64,000 nucleotides of DNA from the NCBI RefSeq assembly GCF_040115645.1, contig NC_089559.1:930001-994000 (forward strand), given 5' to 3'. Source of the DNA: Euwallacea fornicatus. Lineage: Eukaryota; Arthropoda; Insecta; Coleoptera; Curculionidae. Below are positions 1 to 10,829 of this stretch, piece after piece; within the stretch, counting starts at the first letter, position 1; the number at the start of each line of letters is the position of its first letter. The notes under the pieces are model-generated. The model was not told where the DNA came from and searched no databases. It was given only the letters and a program-made list of their open reading frames with translations. Position numbers and translations under genes: made by a program.

Positions 1-539
1 AGTACGTTCGAAGGTGAACGTGCCCTTTTACTTTTACTCCCTTCGAGAACGACACAAGCAGGGGCGGAACCTCGCGCCATTCTCACTCGAAACTACTGGC
101 TAAAAATAGCGTTCACTAGAATTCGATGAATTCTCATGCATTAGAGGGAAAAACAGTCGATTCCGATAGAAAAAAATACCTAGAAATACCATGAATCATA
201 CCAGCAATAATACTACAATTACCTACCAACAACAACCACAATTATCCAATTAACCATCACAATTAATTCAGATACGACCTGACCTAACCCAACGGCTAAT
301 GCATAATGTATTGATACCACGTTCCCAAATCTCTTGCATCATCATCAGGATTCGTTTAAGTTGAAACGTTGTTGAGTAATAAGTTTATCTTTATTAAGAC
401 GACATTGATCTTGTTTTCGCGATGCTCGAGGTCCGGCAACAACTTAAAAGTGATGCAATTTCGTCATATGTAACTTTATTTCACATTATTGGGAACTTGA
501 GTCGGAATTTCGACAGGTAAGCTCAAGCTTAGAGCTCGG

Positions 540-1350
540 GATTTGACGAGACGATTTGCGAATTTTGAGCGGCCCCGCACGCCTCTGGCTTTTTACGAAT
601 TCACACTGGCAGTTCCTGAAGTTGAGGAGAAAATTTAAGGTGGCTCCTGCCTAGAAAGCTGCCGGCTCAGCAGTTTCAGACTTTGAATTTTTCGAATGAA
701 ATTCTAAAAAAAATCCAAAAAAATACTGCTGGGGTGAGTGCGTGACCCGCACGGCTTTGGATTTCTGCTAATTTAATCTGGAGCTTCCTGAGCTTAAAGG
801 GCACAGTTCGCACAAGCTTCGCCCACACCATTGACGCATTAGTTATATTTTGGGATTTACGACTTTTAAGACGAAATTCTGACGTAATTGGGAAAACAGT
901 GCCAGGGTTGACTTCCTCGTCCCTGGCTTTTCCCTACGAACTCGTCGGTGCCGAGGTGGTATTTTCCAGTTCCAATCGTTCAAATTAAACATTAACAAAA
1001 TGGCGAATGTGGTTTAGGTTCCTTCAGCCAAAATCTGCATTGGCGTGGCAGTACTATCTTTTTTTCGGCAATTTTTCGAAATATTTTAGAAAGAAAGGGG
1101 GGAAATGTCGCACTACTTTAATTACATAACCGTATTCTCGGCTCTCGGCTGGTTCAAAACGGAAATTCCCAAATTCCAGCACGATTAAGGCATCGTCCAT
1201 TCAGAAACTCATTGGCGCACTTTGCAAATTCTCCAACTTCCATCGAAATTCATAAAAAAAATTTAAAATTGTGCCGGGGTTAATCGAATGACCTCTACGC
1301 CTCAAGACTTCTGTCGACTCCGATGAAATCGATTCCCTTTACAGCTGAAA
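540..1350. repeat. Degenerate ~175-bp tandem repeat array
   Basis: Related phrases recur at about 570, 745, 915 and 1290 (a CGCAC/CGCCTC core followed by a ..GGCTTT..-like tract). A second set recurs at about 606 and 778 (CAGTTCCTGAAGTTGAGG against GAGCTTCCTGAGCTTAAAGG), and a third at 1040 and 1213 (CATTGGCG). Spacings are about 170-180 bp. Copies are too diverged to be recent. No coding exon was recognised in positions 1-1470 on either strand. Confidence 0.5.
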
Positions 1351-1473
1351 TCTAACCTAAATTAACCTAAAAAAGTGTGGCGCCAGTTGCACTGGTCCAA
1401 ATTTGTACATTAAAGTCCCAAAATGTTGTTTTAAAAATACGTCACTATATCGGACTTCTGGCCCCTCTTATCC

Positions 1474-2497
1474 TACAGGATGCCTCTAAAAGCTTTGTGC
1501 AAAATTCTACCATAGATTTCTGAGACGAACACGTGACGATTTAACCCGATTTATTTTAGTTCAAAAGTGGACGGTTTTCAAAATGCAGGACGTAAAATTG
1601 AAAATTAAATACAAAAAAAAAAAAATGAAATGCTGCTATCCGGACAAAATGCCTCATCGGGGGGTTATTAGGTGCGAGAAATCAGTGTCTGTTTGCGTTT
1701 TCGTTGCACGTTGTAGATGGTGCTGTCAGCGCTAGATAAACTTTCTTTTAAGAAGCGCAACTTTTTTAACTCCCCGTATAAAATCAATTTGGGACTAAAT
1801 TGGTGTTTTCGTACATGCAAGCCCCTAGGGGCATTCCTTCTTGAAATAATTCAAAATTTAAAGTGCGCTGTGTGTCTTGATAGATAGTTTGTTGTATTTA
1901 TTCGCACACATGAAACGAAAAAAAATCAAAAAATTCAATCAATCTCAAATTTACATCATTTTTTAAAAATCTTCCTGTTTTTTTTTCGACTTTACCAGTT
2001 TTTATTATTTATTTTGCTGTACTGTACGAATAAGTATGTACTGTAAGGTCGTGTTTCAAGACATGCAGCGAACTTGAAGCTTTCAATATCTCGGCAAGCA
2101 ATGCCCGCAGGGACTTGCATCACAATAGCATTTTTTCCAAAAAAACGTGCAGGGAAACACAAACTTAGTGATGAATAAGTTTCATACCGGGCGATAACAA
2201 AGTGTTGCCCTTTTAGAAAAGGATTCACCTAGCTCTGACAGCGCCCTCTACAATGTGCATCTGAAATGTAGGCGGATACTGACTTGTGACTCCCAAAAAC
2301 CCTCGATGCTACACTTTGTTCAGATAGCAACGCCAGGACTTAATCATTTTTGTCCTCTTTTTGGTCTTCAGGTTAACGTCCCGCATTTTGAAAACCGTCC
2401 ACTTTTGGCCTAAAGGAAAAATTGAGTTGCATCGTCACGTGCGCACTTCGCGAGTCGAAGATAGAATTTTGTACCGACCTTTTAGGGACACCCTGTA
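1474..2497. mobile_element. Foldback (long-TIR) non-autonomous DNA transposon
   Basis: The two ends are inverted copies of each other. The left arm starts ACAGGATGCCTCTAAAAG near 1475. The right arm, read in reverse complement from 2497, starts ACAGGGTGTCCCTAAAAG. The match continues through a shared CAAAATTCTA and CACGTGACGAT, then AAAAGTGGACGGTTTTCAAA, and still holds about 250 bp in (GTAGATGGTGCTGTCAGCGC on the left, GTAGAGGGCGCTGTCAGAGC on the right). The interior is AT-rich with no transposase frame, so it is a MITE-like foldback element. No clear target-site duplication was seen. Confidence 0.85.
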
Positions 2498-2759
2498 CGT
2501 AAAACGCAACAACTGAGGCTTAACGGTTGACGTTCTAAAATCAATTATCGCTTCTTCCTCTACCTCACTAATTAGCCCTAATCCCGAAAAACGCGATTAA
2601 GAACGTGTCACGGCTGCAGGTTTACGAAGAACTCTCGTATCGAGACAATAAATTTCGATTGCCAATTTGGTATATTAGAAATCAATTCGGCATGGTTTTA
2701 TGTGCTTAATTAACTACGATTAATTGACTAATTAGCCGATGGAAGGTCAAGAGACGTAC

Positions 2760-2869
2760 CTTTCCTCCTTGGCAATCTTCTGCAGCTTCACGATGACCTT
2801 ACAAAGCTTTTTCAGCTGCCCCACCAGGACGATGTCGGCACTTATGGAAAGCGAGGAACGATCCTCCAT
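2760..2869 (-). CDS. Candidate first coding exon, product unrecognised
   Basis: Read leftwards, the exon opens with ATG at 2869 and encodes 36 residues plus two bases of a split codon. It then meets a strong donor (AAAG|GTACGT; the intron begins at 2759). The peptide starts MEDRSSLSISADIVLVGQLK and continues with a lysine-rich amphipathic stretch (KLCKVIVKLQKIAKEE) that could be helical. An in-frame TAA about 30 bases upstream, with no AG acceptor between it and the ATG, supports this as the initiator. Codon choice is richer in G/C at third positions than the surrounding DNA. No continuation was found in 1-2759, so intron 1 would run out of the window. An alternative is that it is untranslated sequence of a terminal exon starting at 2915 (see findings). 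I do not recognise the family. Confidence 0.5.
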
Positions 2870-5691
2870 TTCAATTAATCGAGTTGTCGAAATTTAACCC
2901 AGTTCTGATTGAAGCCTGAAGGAAACTAAAGTAGCTGCAACCACTTCTGCTGGTTTTATAGAAAGATATTCCTCTGTTTGTTTTTGCTATTGATTAATAT
3001 GTAACAGAAGGAGGGAGTAGATGCGAGTGACAGGAATTTAAATGTGATAAATACCACTATAAACACTGTATTGTTATCAAAGACGTATATCGAACTTTCC
3101 TGAATGAATAGGGTCCACAATTCGATCTTTTGACGCGTGTGGAATGAGCAAATATGTACGTATCGTCTGCATGATTTCAAATGTGCTTTTCGAAAATTTA
3201 ACGCGATTTCATAGTAAAACCGCGACTTTGCTCATGGGATGTTGTTCGGTTAAAAGTTTATGTTTTTTCGTGATTATTTTATATTTTGTTATTGTTCTTA
3301 GTACGTTGATTTTAATGGGGCGTAAAATCTAAACTTAGAAGTCCACATTTCACTGTATCAAACTGCAACTTGTCCAAGGTTGAGATTTCTATATACCTAA
3401 TATAAACGGTAATTTATCAGGCAAGGTAAACCAGGATGTTACCGATTGTAACCAACAATAGGTCATTTTATTTGTTATTGAGCAGTCGTAAAACTGATGT
3501 ATGTGACTGTTTTGGATGAGATTTCCCGTTAAAAGTCCGTGACGTTCAGATTTGTTTATATGGAAAAAATCAACGCACTTTGCAAATGCAAATTTTCAGT
3601 ATGCCGGAAGTTCCTGAAGGACTTAAAGGAAAACCAGAGATAATTTAAATACGTCGAGAGTCGATTTTGCGAGAGATGCAGGTTCGTCGTTTGGGAGGTT
3701 GCAATTCCGACCTTCCTTCTGCAACGTCCTGTGGACTATTGTTTTTGTTACGCCGTTCGTTAGGGCTAAATCGTCCATAAATATTTCTACAGCGATGGAC
3801 GACGGTTTCGGATAATTCGAGCTTGCGAAGCTTTCCAAAGGGAATTTCAGGCGTGGCCGTCTCGAAGTCCGGAAAAAAAAACACGACCCTTCCCGCGGTT
3901 ACTCCAGTATGTCATTGAGCTTATTGAATCTATTAGTCACAGAGAATGCTTCCTTAATGCAGTTTCCTATATCCACCTTTATCGGTTTTCGAGTAATTTG
4001 AAGCTGCTTAAGGTCACGTTTTATCAACATTGTAAAAGTTAAATTCGTGTTGACTTTTGGGACGTCAAAACTCAACCTTTTCGCAGAAAACAAAAAAAAA
4101 ACGTTTAGATCCCAAGGAAGCCAGAGGCGTCTCTCGAAAGGGGGCAATAAATTGAAACTATGCAGTTTAGTCTTGTTTTGATTTCGTAAACGTTTTTTCG
4201 GAACTCTCTGCCAACTGACTGCGTTGGTACACGACTCAAACGCAAATTTTGACATTGAAATATTGGGAAATTATTAAATTCACACCATTGTGTTATTTAA
4301 TATTTTCCACCTACCATTTATTAGAGCCAACCCACCAAAGGATATCCCTCCACTCGTCTCTCTATCCATTTCTCGGGCAATTCAAGCCAAACTGAGAAAA
4401 CGGCTTCAATGTTCTTAAATGGAGTTTCAAACTAGTTCCCATTGCGCCTGCGAAACTCATAATTTTTCCATTAGATTCTATCGATATTGTTGAATATTTC
4501 CATCCAACTAGTCTTCCCTACCTACACCTTATCTTTAAGGCCATTCAAGTAATTCGAGTGTTAAGAAATCTAAGTCTCCCGATCTCTGCAAACCACTCTC
4601 TTGCATGCGCGGCTCTAACACGCAACCCCCCCCCCCCCCAACATCTTTTTCACAATTTTTTTTTTTCAAATTCAAAAACAGCATGAAATAGGACGAAAAA
4701 ATTCTATCTTCTGACGCTTGTTTATTTTTTTAATGTTGCTTAAATTAGAAGTAGTGTAATATAGTCGATTTTATTAAATTGAAACCAAGCGACCCGTCAA
4801 ATTGAAAGTTTTTCAAAACTACATTCGAGAGTGTATTGCGATTCAAAATGTATCGACTAGTTTTTGAGAAAAACAGGTGTAAATTTGGTAAAAATGGAAT
4901 ACAAACTTAGTTAAATGGTACGTGAACAATGGAAAAAGTTGCTTGTTGGTGGGAGATTGGTTTATTTTCGATTTTGAGCTCACAAACAGTCTTTGGTTAT
5001 GTTTATTTATCTTTTTATTCTTTTTTCTCAAACCAAAAACTCTTTGTGAGCACAAAACCGAAAACAAACTAATTTCCTATCAATAAACAAGTTTTTTCAT
5101 CCTTCACGTACTATTTAACTGAGTTTGCATTGCCTTTGTTACCTGTTTACTGTTTTTTTTCCAAAAACGAATCCGCAGATTTTCAACCGCAATGAACCAT
5201 TGAATATAGTTTTGCGAGCTCTCCAATTTGAGGCCTCTCTTGAGCCATGTTTCAATTTAGAAAAATCGGCCATTTTGTGCTACGGGTGATGTAAGCAACA
5301 TTAAAGAAAATTAACAAATATCAAAATTTAGCAATTTCTCTCCCACTTAATGCTGCTTTTGAATATGGAAAAAAAATTATTCGTGAAAAACTTGATGAAG
5401 GGGAAGGGAGGAGAATTTAGAGTCGCACGGTATGTGTAACATTCTACATATCCCCCATTATTTTGAATTCGCAGTCAATTAATAACTCTAAGACCTTCTA
5501 TTAACATTCACTACCTCATATTTGCTTAAACAAGTAATCATAAGTTTCGGTGCATGGTTCCTTATCATCTAATCATTCTGTCAATACGACTTCAAGGAGA
5601 CACGCTCACGATGGACTTACCACTGCCTTGCACCCTGAACCACAGGGCGTCGCTATCACAGAGCAATCCAACGTCACTAAACGGTACTTAC
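2870..5691. other. Non-coding stretch, no supported gene
   Basis: I see no convincing exon on either strand. It is AT-rich with diverged repeat-like blocks at about 3540-4250 (an AGTTCCTGAAGGACTTAAAG phrase at 3609 resembles those at 606 and 778). A run of 14 C at 4626-4639 is the only homopolymer of note. The open plus-strand frames around 5550-5860 look like antisense shadows of the minus-strand exon at 5692-5876. Confidence 0.5.
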
Positions 5692-5876
5692 GGGGCGTTC
5701 TTGGAGTTGCGTCGGAAGCACGAAGTCCAAATGTGGCAGTACAAGTGATTCTTACAAAACTGGCACACCTTACACAGGGGATCATCCTTACGAGGGGTGA
5801 ACTGGTACTTTTTGATCGCCATAATAGTAATAATCGCGAAAGTGGAATTATGCGATGAGAGACGAAGCGGTACTGA
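5692..5876 (-). CDS. Candidate cysteine-rich exon
   Basis: The minus strand between a plausible acceptor (ATCTCAG|TCAGTA at 5877) and a strong donor (GCCCC|GTAAGTACC at 5691) is open for 61 codons plus two bases. Third positions are strongly G/C-biased near the 3' end. The peptide has a short hydrophobic run (TFAIITIMAI), a basic turn (KKYQFTPRK), then a dense cysteine cluster with pattern C-x2-C-x2-C-x5-C-x5-C (LCKVCQFCKNHLYCHIWTSC), ending FRRNSKNAP. Translation could also start at the internal ATG at residue 19. The cluster could bind metal or be a juxtamembrane acylated region; neither is shown. The upstream stop just before the acceptor limits the exon. It is not in phase with the transmembrane exon at 8439-8532, so direct splicing between them is excluded. 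The plus-strand frames here are also open, so strand assignment is probable rather than certain. Confidence 0.45.
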
Positions 5877-6420
5877 CTGAGATAGTTACCAAAGTACTAA
5901 GAATAAGATTAAGTTTTACAATGTCGTTTGAGATTTTCAACGTTGTTTATAGAGCGTTGAAAACAATAAATATTTAATCAGGAAAGTTGGGTTTGAAGGA
6001 CTTTTAAGTCCTGCGACCTGGACAAAAAGGTTTTTTGTACATTGCGACGTATCTAAAGTGCAAATTTTATTGCTAAACAAGATCAATTTTAGTTCGTTTG
6101 TTATGGAAATATAAGCGGATCCTCGTGATTTTTTTGAACGATGTTAAACGCACAAATAAGACTTTACCTGAGCTTGATACAACTCATCCAACACTTCATT
6201 TACCAAAACGACAATGGTACATCAGCGGGTACCTTCGATAATGTTACTCACGGGTTTATCTTTTATGGGCAATTTTACAGACGTTGTTAAATACGAAAAC
6301 TAATTTGCTACACTGAAATAACGAGGCGAGTTCTCATTATTTCCATAATGCCACTTCATTAAAACGCCATTTAGATTTTTTTTTTGTGCGAAATCTGGAA
6401 GCGTTCTCGGCAAAATGACA

Positions 6421-6560
6421 GCTTGCGCGTGACGTCAGAGGCGTGCTCCCATTGGTGGCGGCCCGTCGAGACGCCGTTGCGGCGTTGCAAAACTTCGCAA
6501 GGGAGCGAAAACCGGCGCGGATCTCGCTAATAATAATTGCGGCAAATTGAAGATAAATGA
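6421..6560. promoter_or_regulatory. CpG-rich block with CRE and inverted CCAAT box
   Basis: A locally GC- and CpG-rich island in AT-rich DNA carries a perfect cAMP-response element (TGACGTCA in GCGTGACGTCAGAG, about 6430-6440). An inverted CCAAT box (ATTGG) lies about 15 bases on, within CTCCCATTGGTGGCGG, followed by repeated CGCCG/GGCG. The following 60 bases hold TAATT homeodomain-type cores (TTAATTAGCGCTGCAATTAG). It lies 550 bp upstream, in minus-strand terms, of the candidate exon at 5876-5692, so it may be a promoter for a leftward transcript. Enhancer function is equally possible. Confidence 0.4.
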
Positions 6561-7474
6561 TCGCATATTCGGGCTAATTGCTCACTAACAGCTTAATTAG
6601 CGCTGCAATTAGTATTTCCCTGAAACGCAGATATTTCAAGTGGCTGCGGATTTCGCTTGACCAATCCGGTTTTCGTTGGTCGCAGTTAATCACAATAAAA
6701 CCATAAAAATCTATGGAATTATGTCAGTTTTAGTGTTCTCTTTTTTTTCAGAGAAAACTCTTTACGCTTTTCAGAACTGACTCGATTAGACTTAAGTAAT
6801 CCCCGTCACTGAGAAAACAATCAGACCTTCAGCAACGCCTCACTCGGTGGATCCCGGCGGCTTTTACCAAATCCCCTTTTACTTTCCAGCATATTTGCAA
6901 ATCAGCTTTTCAAGTTTTGCACTCCCTGTAAATATCCGTGAAAGCGGTGAAAGTAATTTTTACAGGATATATCACTTTGTTTGGTAATCTTTTGGGTTGT
7001 TTAGATGGTCTGCAAAGCAGATCAAACTTATGAATGGTTTTGTAATTATGCGAAGGAAAAACTAGTTGGTTTACGATTATGGTCGTGCTCTGATAGGTAC
7101 CTTATTTATGGTTGTCTAAGAGCAGTACCCACCTTTTATGTAAGTGCAATGGTTGCGGATGTAACGCACACGCCTTGTTCTGAAGTGGGTGTGAGTAATT
7201 GTAAAGTATGGACGATAATATGGGTCATTTTCGGGACGATTTCCAGCCTCAAATTATGCACATTGAGCGTATGAGTTCGTCATTGGACAGTCACGCATCC
7301 GGAATCCTAATTCGGTGCTGGAAACGTCATGCGAAAATTCTTAATTTTTAAGGATTTTTGCAACGTTGTAAATTTCTTCCTGGCCATTTAAGACTGCAAC
7401 ACTTGAATTATTTTTGCATGTTTCATTGCTGGGACGTTGCAGAATAACAATTAAAATTTTCAACATTCCCTGTT

Positions 7475-7830
7475 AAGTATCAGAGGCGTACTGAAGTCAT
7501 CGAAACTGTAGTGAGCTCAAGTAGCAACTCATTGTTTAAAGGGGATGCCGCAATTGTTAGAACCTTCTCCCCACCATTTATGAGACTGCGCACGATACGC
7601 AAGAAGTTTCCATTTTTTATTTCTCGAACGTCGGAGATCTAAACTGATATTAAAAAAGTAAAATTTTTATCATAATATGCTAATATCAGTGGCGTACTGA
7701 ACGGGCCAAATGTTTTTAAAATTAAGCGTGTAAAAAATCATTGTTTTGACCAATTTTTGGAGTTTCAGCAAATTCTCTCCGGTCGCGTGAGAAGAGTACG
7801 CCAATGAATTTTGAACATTTGATTTTATGA
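7475..7830. repeat. Degenerate repeat pair of the ~180-bp family
   Basis: ATCAGAGGCGTACTGAAG (about 7480) and ATCAGTGGCGTACTGAAC (about 7685) are near copies about 205 bases apart. A third partial phrase, TACGCCAATGAATTT, lies near 7799. They match the cores (GGCG and GCCAATG) of the arrays elsewhere in the window. There is no exon in 6600-8438. Confidence 0.5.
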
Positions 7831-8438
7831 ACGTTACCGAAGGAAACTACAATTGTGAACCTCCTCAAAACAGGTTAGGACGGTCATAAAATCAGTTCCC
7901 AGATGGAGAAAATTTGCAATATTTTTTTGAAAATGGCTAACCAGCGTTCAAGAAAAACATTTTCAACATTCAAATTGTTACTTAAACTAATTACTCACAT
8001 GAACCGAAACGCTCTTGACATTTACTTAATCGCACTTGCCCGAAACACACTCTTCTAATTGTGGATGGAGCCATTTGCATAAAGTCAATTATTGCTAATT
8101 TTCATTAGAGCTTTAAGAGTTTTAGCATTATAGCTCTAAATCCAAATTTCCCATAAAAACCCCATAATTTATTCCTCAAAATGGCCTTTCTCACTAACCA
8201 CATCGGTCCCCTTCGAAGTTTTCGAAATACCACTCATTTTCTCGTCCGAATATTTCCGATATTTCGTAGTGGCAAATTTTCAGATTTACGATAACTCCTC
8301 GACTTATTAAAACCCATTTAACGCACATGGGTTTCACGTGATCTGGGAAATGATGACTGTAATAATTACTTAAAGCAGAAGTTCATCAACTTCCAGTTCT
8401 TTGAAACAAAAATGACGGTTTCTAGTAGTTTTGCTTAC

Positions 8439-8532
8439 CTAATAGTGACTGCCAGAAGAATGATGATGACGGCAACCAAAAGCATGGCCACACATACTCC
8501 ACTGATCATGTACAAGCTCTCGTTAGGGGCAT
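8439..8532 (-). CDS. Internal exon encoding a single transmembrane helix
   Basis: On the minus strand the exon lies between acceptor GGTTGCAG (ending at 8533) and donor AG|GTAAGC (intron from 8438). It is 94 bases with entry phase 1 and exit phase 2: two bases, 30 codons, two bases. The peptide begins APNESLY, then runs into about 23 uninterrupted hydrophobic residues (MISGVCVAML.. to ..IIILLAVTI) with a split arginine or serine codon at the end. This is a classic membrane-spanning exon with an N-glycosylation sequon (N-E-S) just before it. It joins in frame to the linker exon at 25931-25902 (G|AT gives Asp), giving a type I topology if the signal-peptide exon at 43 kb is the same gene. The helix alone does not identify the family. 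The downstream cytoplasmic exon was not found with certainty. Confidence 0.8.
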
Positions 8533-9109
8533 CTGCAACCAAATGGTTTAATATTAAACTAAATTATGTTCAATAAAGAGTCGCGGCTAGAGGTCAGAAA
8601 TGGTCATTATATTTCGTATTGCCGTTCTCGAATTACAATGACTTCTTGTAGTAGCAATTTTTCCGAGTCGGCTAAATAAAATCAATCGGGAAAATCGCAA
8701 GACTTCCTATCGCCCACCCCAATTCGTCGACCTCAACCCCGACAGATCTTCATTGTATTTGGGGAAGGAACAATGAGAAAGGGAGGGACGTGTAATTCTG
8801 TGAAGGGCGGTACTAATTTAAAATAGTTCGAATTTCTTTAAATTAAGCCATTCGATCAGTAAATTGTTAATTTCTTCCATTTTTGCCCGTATCGATTTTA
8901 GTCCGAAAAATCCACTTTGAAACTAAATTTTACGATTCTCAGAATGAACTTCAAAACAACAAACTTGGCCCCGGAGACAGATGCACTAATTACCATTTAA
9001 TGCCTCAATCCAGCCCTGCGCAAATCGGGCACCCTCAAACCCATTTCGACGCGTTAAATCTCGTCAGTTCGGCTCATTTAATAAAATAATATTCAAATAA
9101 GCACAGGCA

Positions 9110-9420
9110 GAAATTAGCAGTATGAGCGGCAGTAGCGTTGGGCCTGTAGGAAAGTATTCCACCGGCGCCCTCTACCGTGTCCTTTATCGAATGTCCGCAA
9201 AATCTTCGGCTGTCAGCAGTAGGACTTAATGCGCAAAGCCGACCAAGAGAGTAATAGTCACAGCGAAAATTTAAATTGATTGATTTGAGATGAAGCAAAC
9301 CGACGAGATCTCCAGGATGGTTACTACAAGACGGCAAAACTGAACGAGGCACGCTAGATGGCGCTGGTAGAATGTTTTACCGCAGGTCCAACACACGTGC
9401 CGTTGACATTTCGGATGGCT
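9110..9420. mobile_element. Short inverted-repeat element
   Basis: The reverse complement of about 9125-9200 (GGGCGCCGGTGGAATACTTT, CTACAGGCCCAACGC, TGCCGC) matches about 9350-9415 (TGGCGCTGGTAGAATGTTTT, CGCAGGTCCAACACA, TGCCG). The arms are about 70-80 bases with roughly 70% identity, around a spacer of about 140 bp. It has no coding capacity. The short open frames on both strands over 9074-9546 lie across this foldback and are not credible genes. Confidence 0.55.
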
Positions 9421-10810
9421 ATTGGGGGAATGCCCTGGCGGCATGAACGTTTTCTTTGTATTAATATAAGCGGTAACCACAAAAATATTTCTATTTTCAT
9501 ACCAGTTCCACATTTCTTGCGATTACATGTACGTTGTCGTGTCTAAGAAAAAGAGCACAATCTCTCAAATGGGGAGCAAACAGCGTGAAAACCCGCTAAA
9601 ATTCCTAGATGGAATGTTGCTGGTTGTTAATATGTGTTAGATGGCAAAATCTGCGTGACTTAAATGTTACGTAAAGTGTCTACTACGGTTAGTTCAGGTT
9701 AGAACGTTCCCACGTGTGTTTTTTTTTACATTTTCACACCCCCAATAAGATTCAAATTTTGCGCCACGTATTTTTGAGAAGTATCGAGGTTTGCGAAAAG
9801 CAGCGGCGTCGGCGGAAGGAGTTTTCGCACGACTCGGGTTTTGTGTAGCGAATGCAGATTGCGTAGATTTTTTTAAATCGTAGCGATTCGATATTGACTC
9901 AAATTCTTCTAGTAGAGAGCGCGTAGTGTTTGGGAAAAAATGTGTTGGTTCTCGCTTTTGTCGCAAAATCAATGTTTCCATGGGGGAATCCAAGTTCCCG
10001 TACATCACGAAATTTGTTTAGACTATCCTGCGTTTAGAAGAGACTTAAACTGGAATTAAAGAGCTTAACAACTATAAGGCCCCGTAGATAACGAGAATTT
10101 ATCGTTTTCCCCACACCTATAGGGACAGTACAGTTGTGGCGGATATGGCTAATTGAGATTCCCGACCAAATCGGTTAGTAAATCCAAATTGAGTCGGCGA
10201 ACGAGTGTTTTTGGTAACGTAATCTCATCAAATACCTGAATTTGGAAATTTGAGATCGAAAGCGATTTGCTGTCATAACCGGAAAGATAACATGGCGTGC
10301 GATTTATGACGCAAATTTTCGTTCTGCGGCAGTTTTTTGAGAGAGAAAAAATCGATTCCGATCGTCCTTGCAGACGCGTTCAAAGTTAACGAACTGCTTT
10401 GCCAAACAAAAATAAATCAATTTTCGTATTCCCGAAAGTTTCCAAACGACTTTAATGTCGAAGTTAATCAATTCCGTACATCTGTGCAAACGTATAATAA
10501 TTTATTATTAACCCACTTTGAATGCCCGAGCGTTTCTCATCTTGTTACATTGTGATTGTGTACTTTTTCACTCTCGTAAGCAGACAAAAAGTCATGAAAA
10601 TCTGGATTTAACCCGAAAATCCCGCTCTCGATACTCTAGAATTGTGCGGACTCCGACCATATGGTCAAACTCTTGTTCCTAGCGGACTTATTTATGCCTT
10701 TAACCCAAATTTGATTTAATTATAGTTTACAATTTGACACACGTATAAATATTCTGGTACTATTTTCGTGCATACCCATCGGGTCGTAGTCCACTGCAAT
10801 CGCAGCTGAA

Positions 10811-10829
10811 TGACGTCAATGTGACGTCA
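10811..10829. promoter_or_regulatory. Two perfect cAMP-response elements in tandem
   Basis: TGACGTCA occurs at 10811-10818 and again at 10822-10829, separated by three bases (centre spacing 11 bp, one helical turn). Each is a full CREB/ATF palindrome. No TATA box or exon is confidently placed next to it. It lies inside the long intron between the minus-strand exons at 8.5 and 25.9 kb. Confidence 0.55.

Noticed and set aside
4626..4639. Poly-C run (and the poly-G run at 56572-56584) as functional sites
   Set aside because: Simple homopolymers, which may also carry length errors from sequencing.
5550..5858. Plus-strand 102- and 64-codon frames
   Set aside because: The 102-codon frame looks like antisense to the better-supported minus-strand exon. 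The 64-codon frame ending QMWQYK with an acceptor at about 5597 is not impossible, but has no donor or upstream partner.
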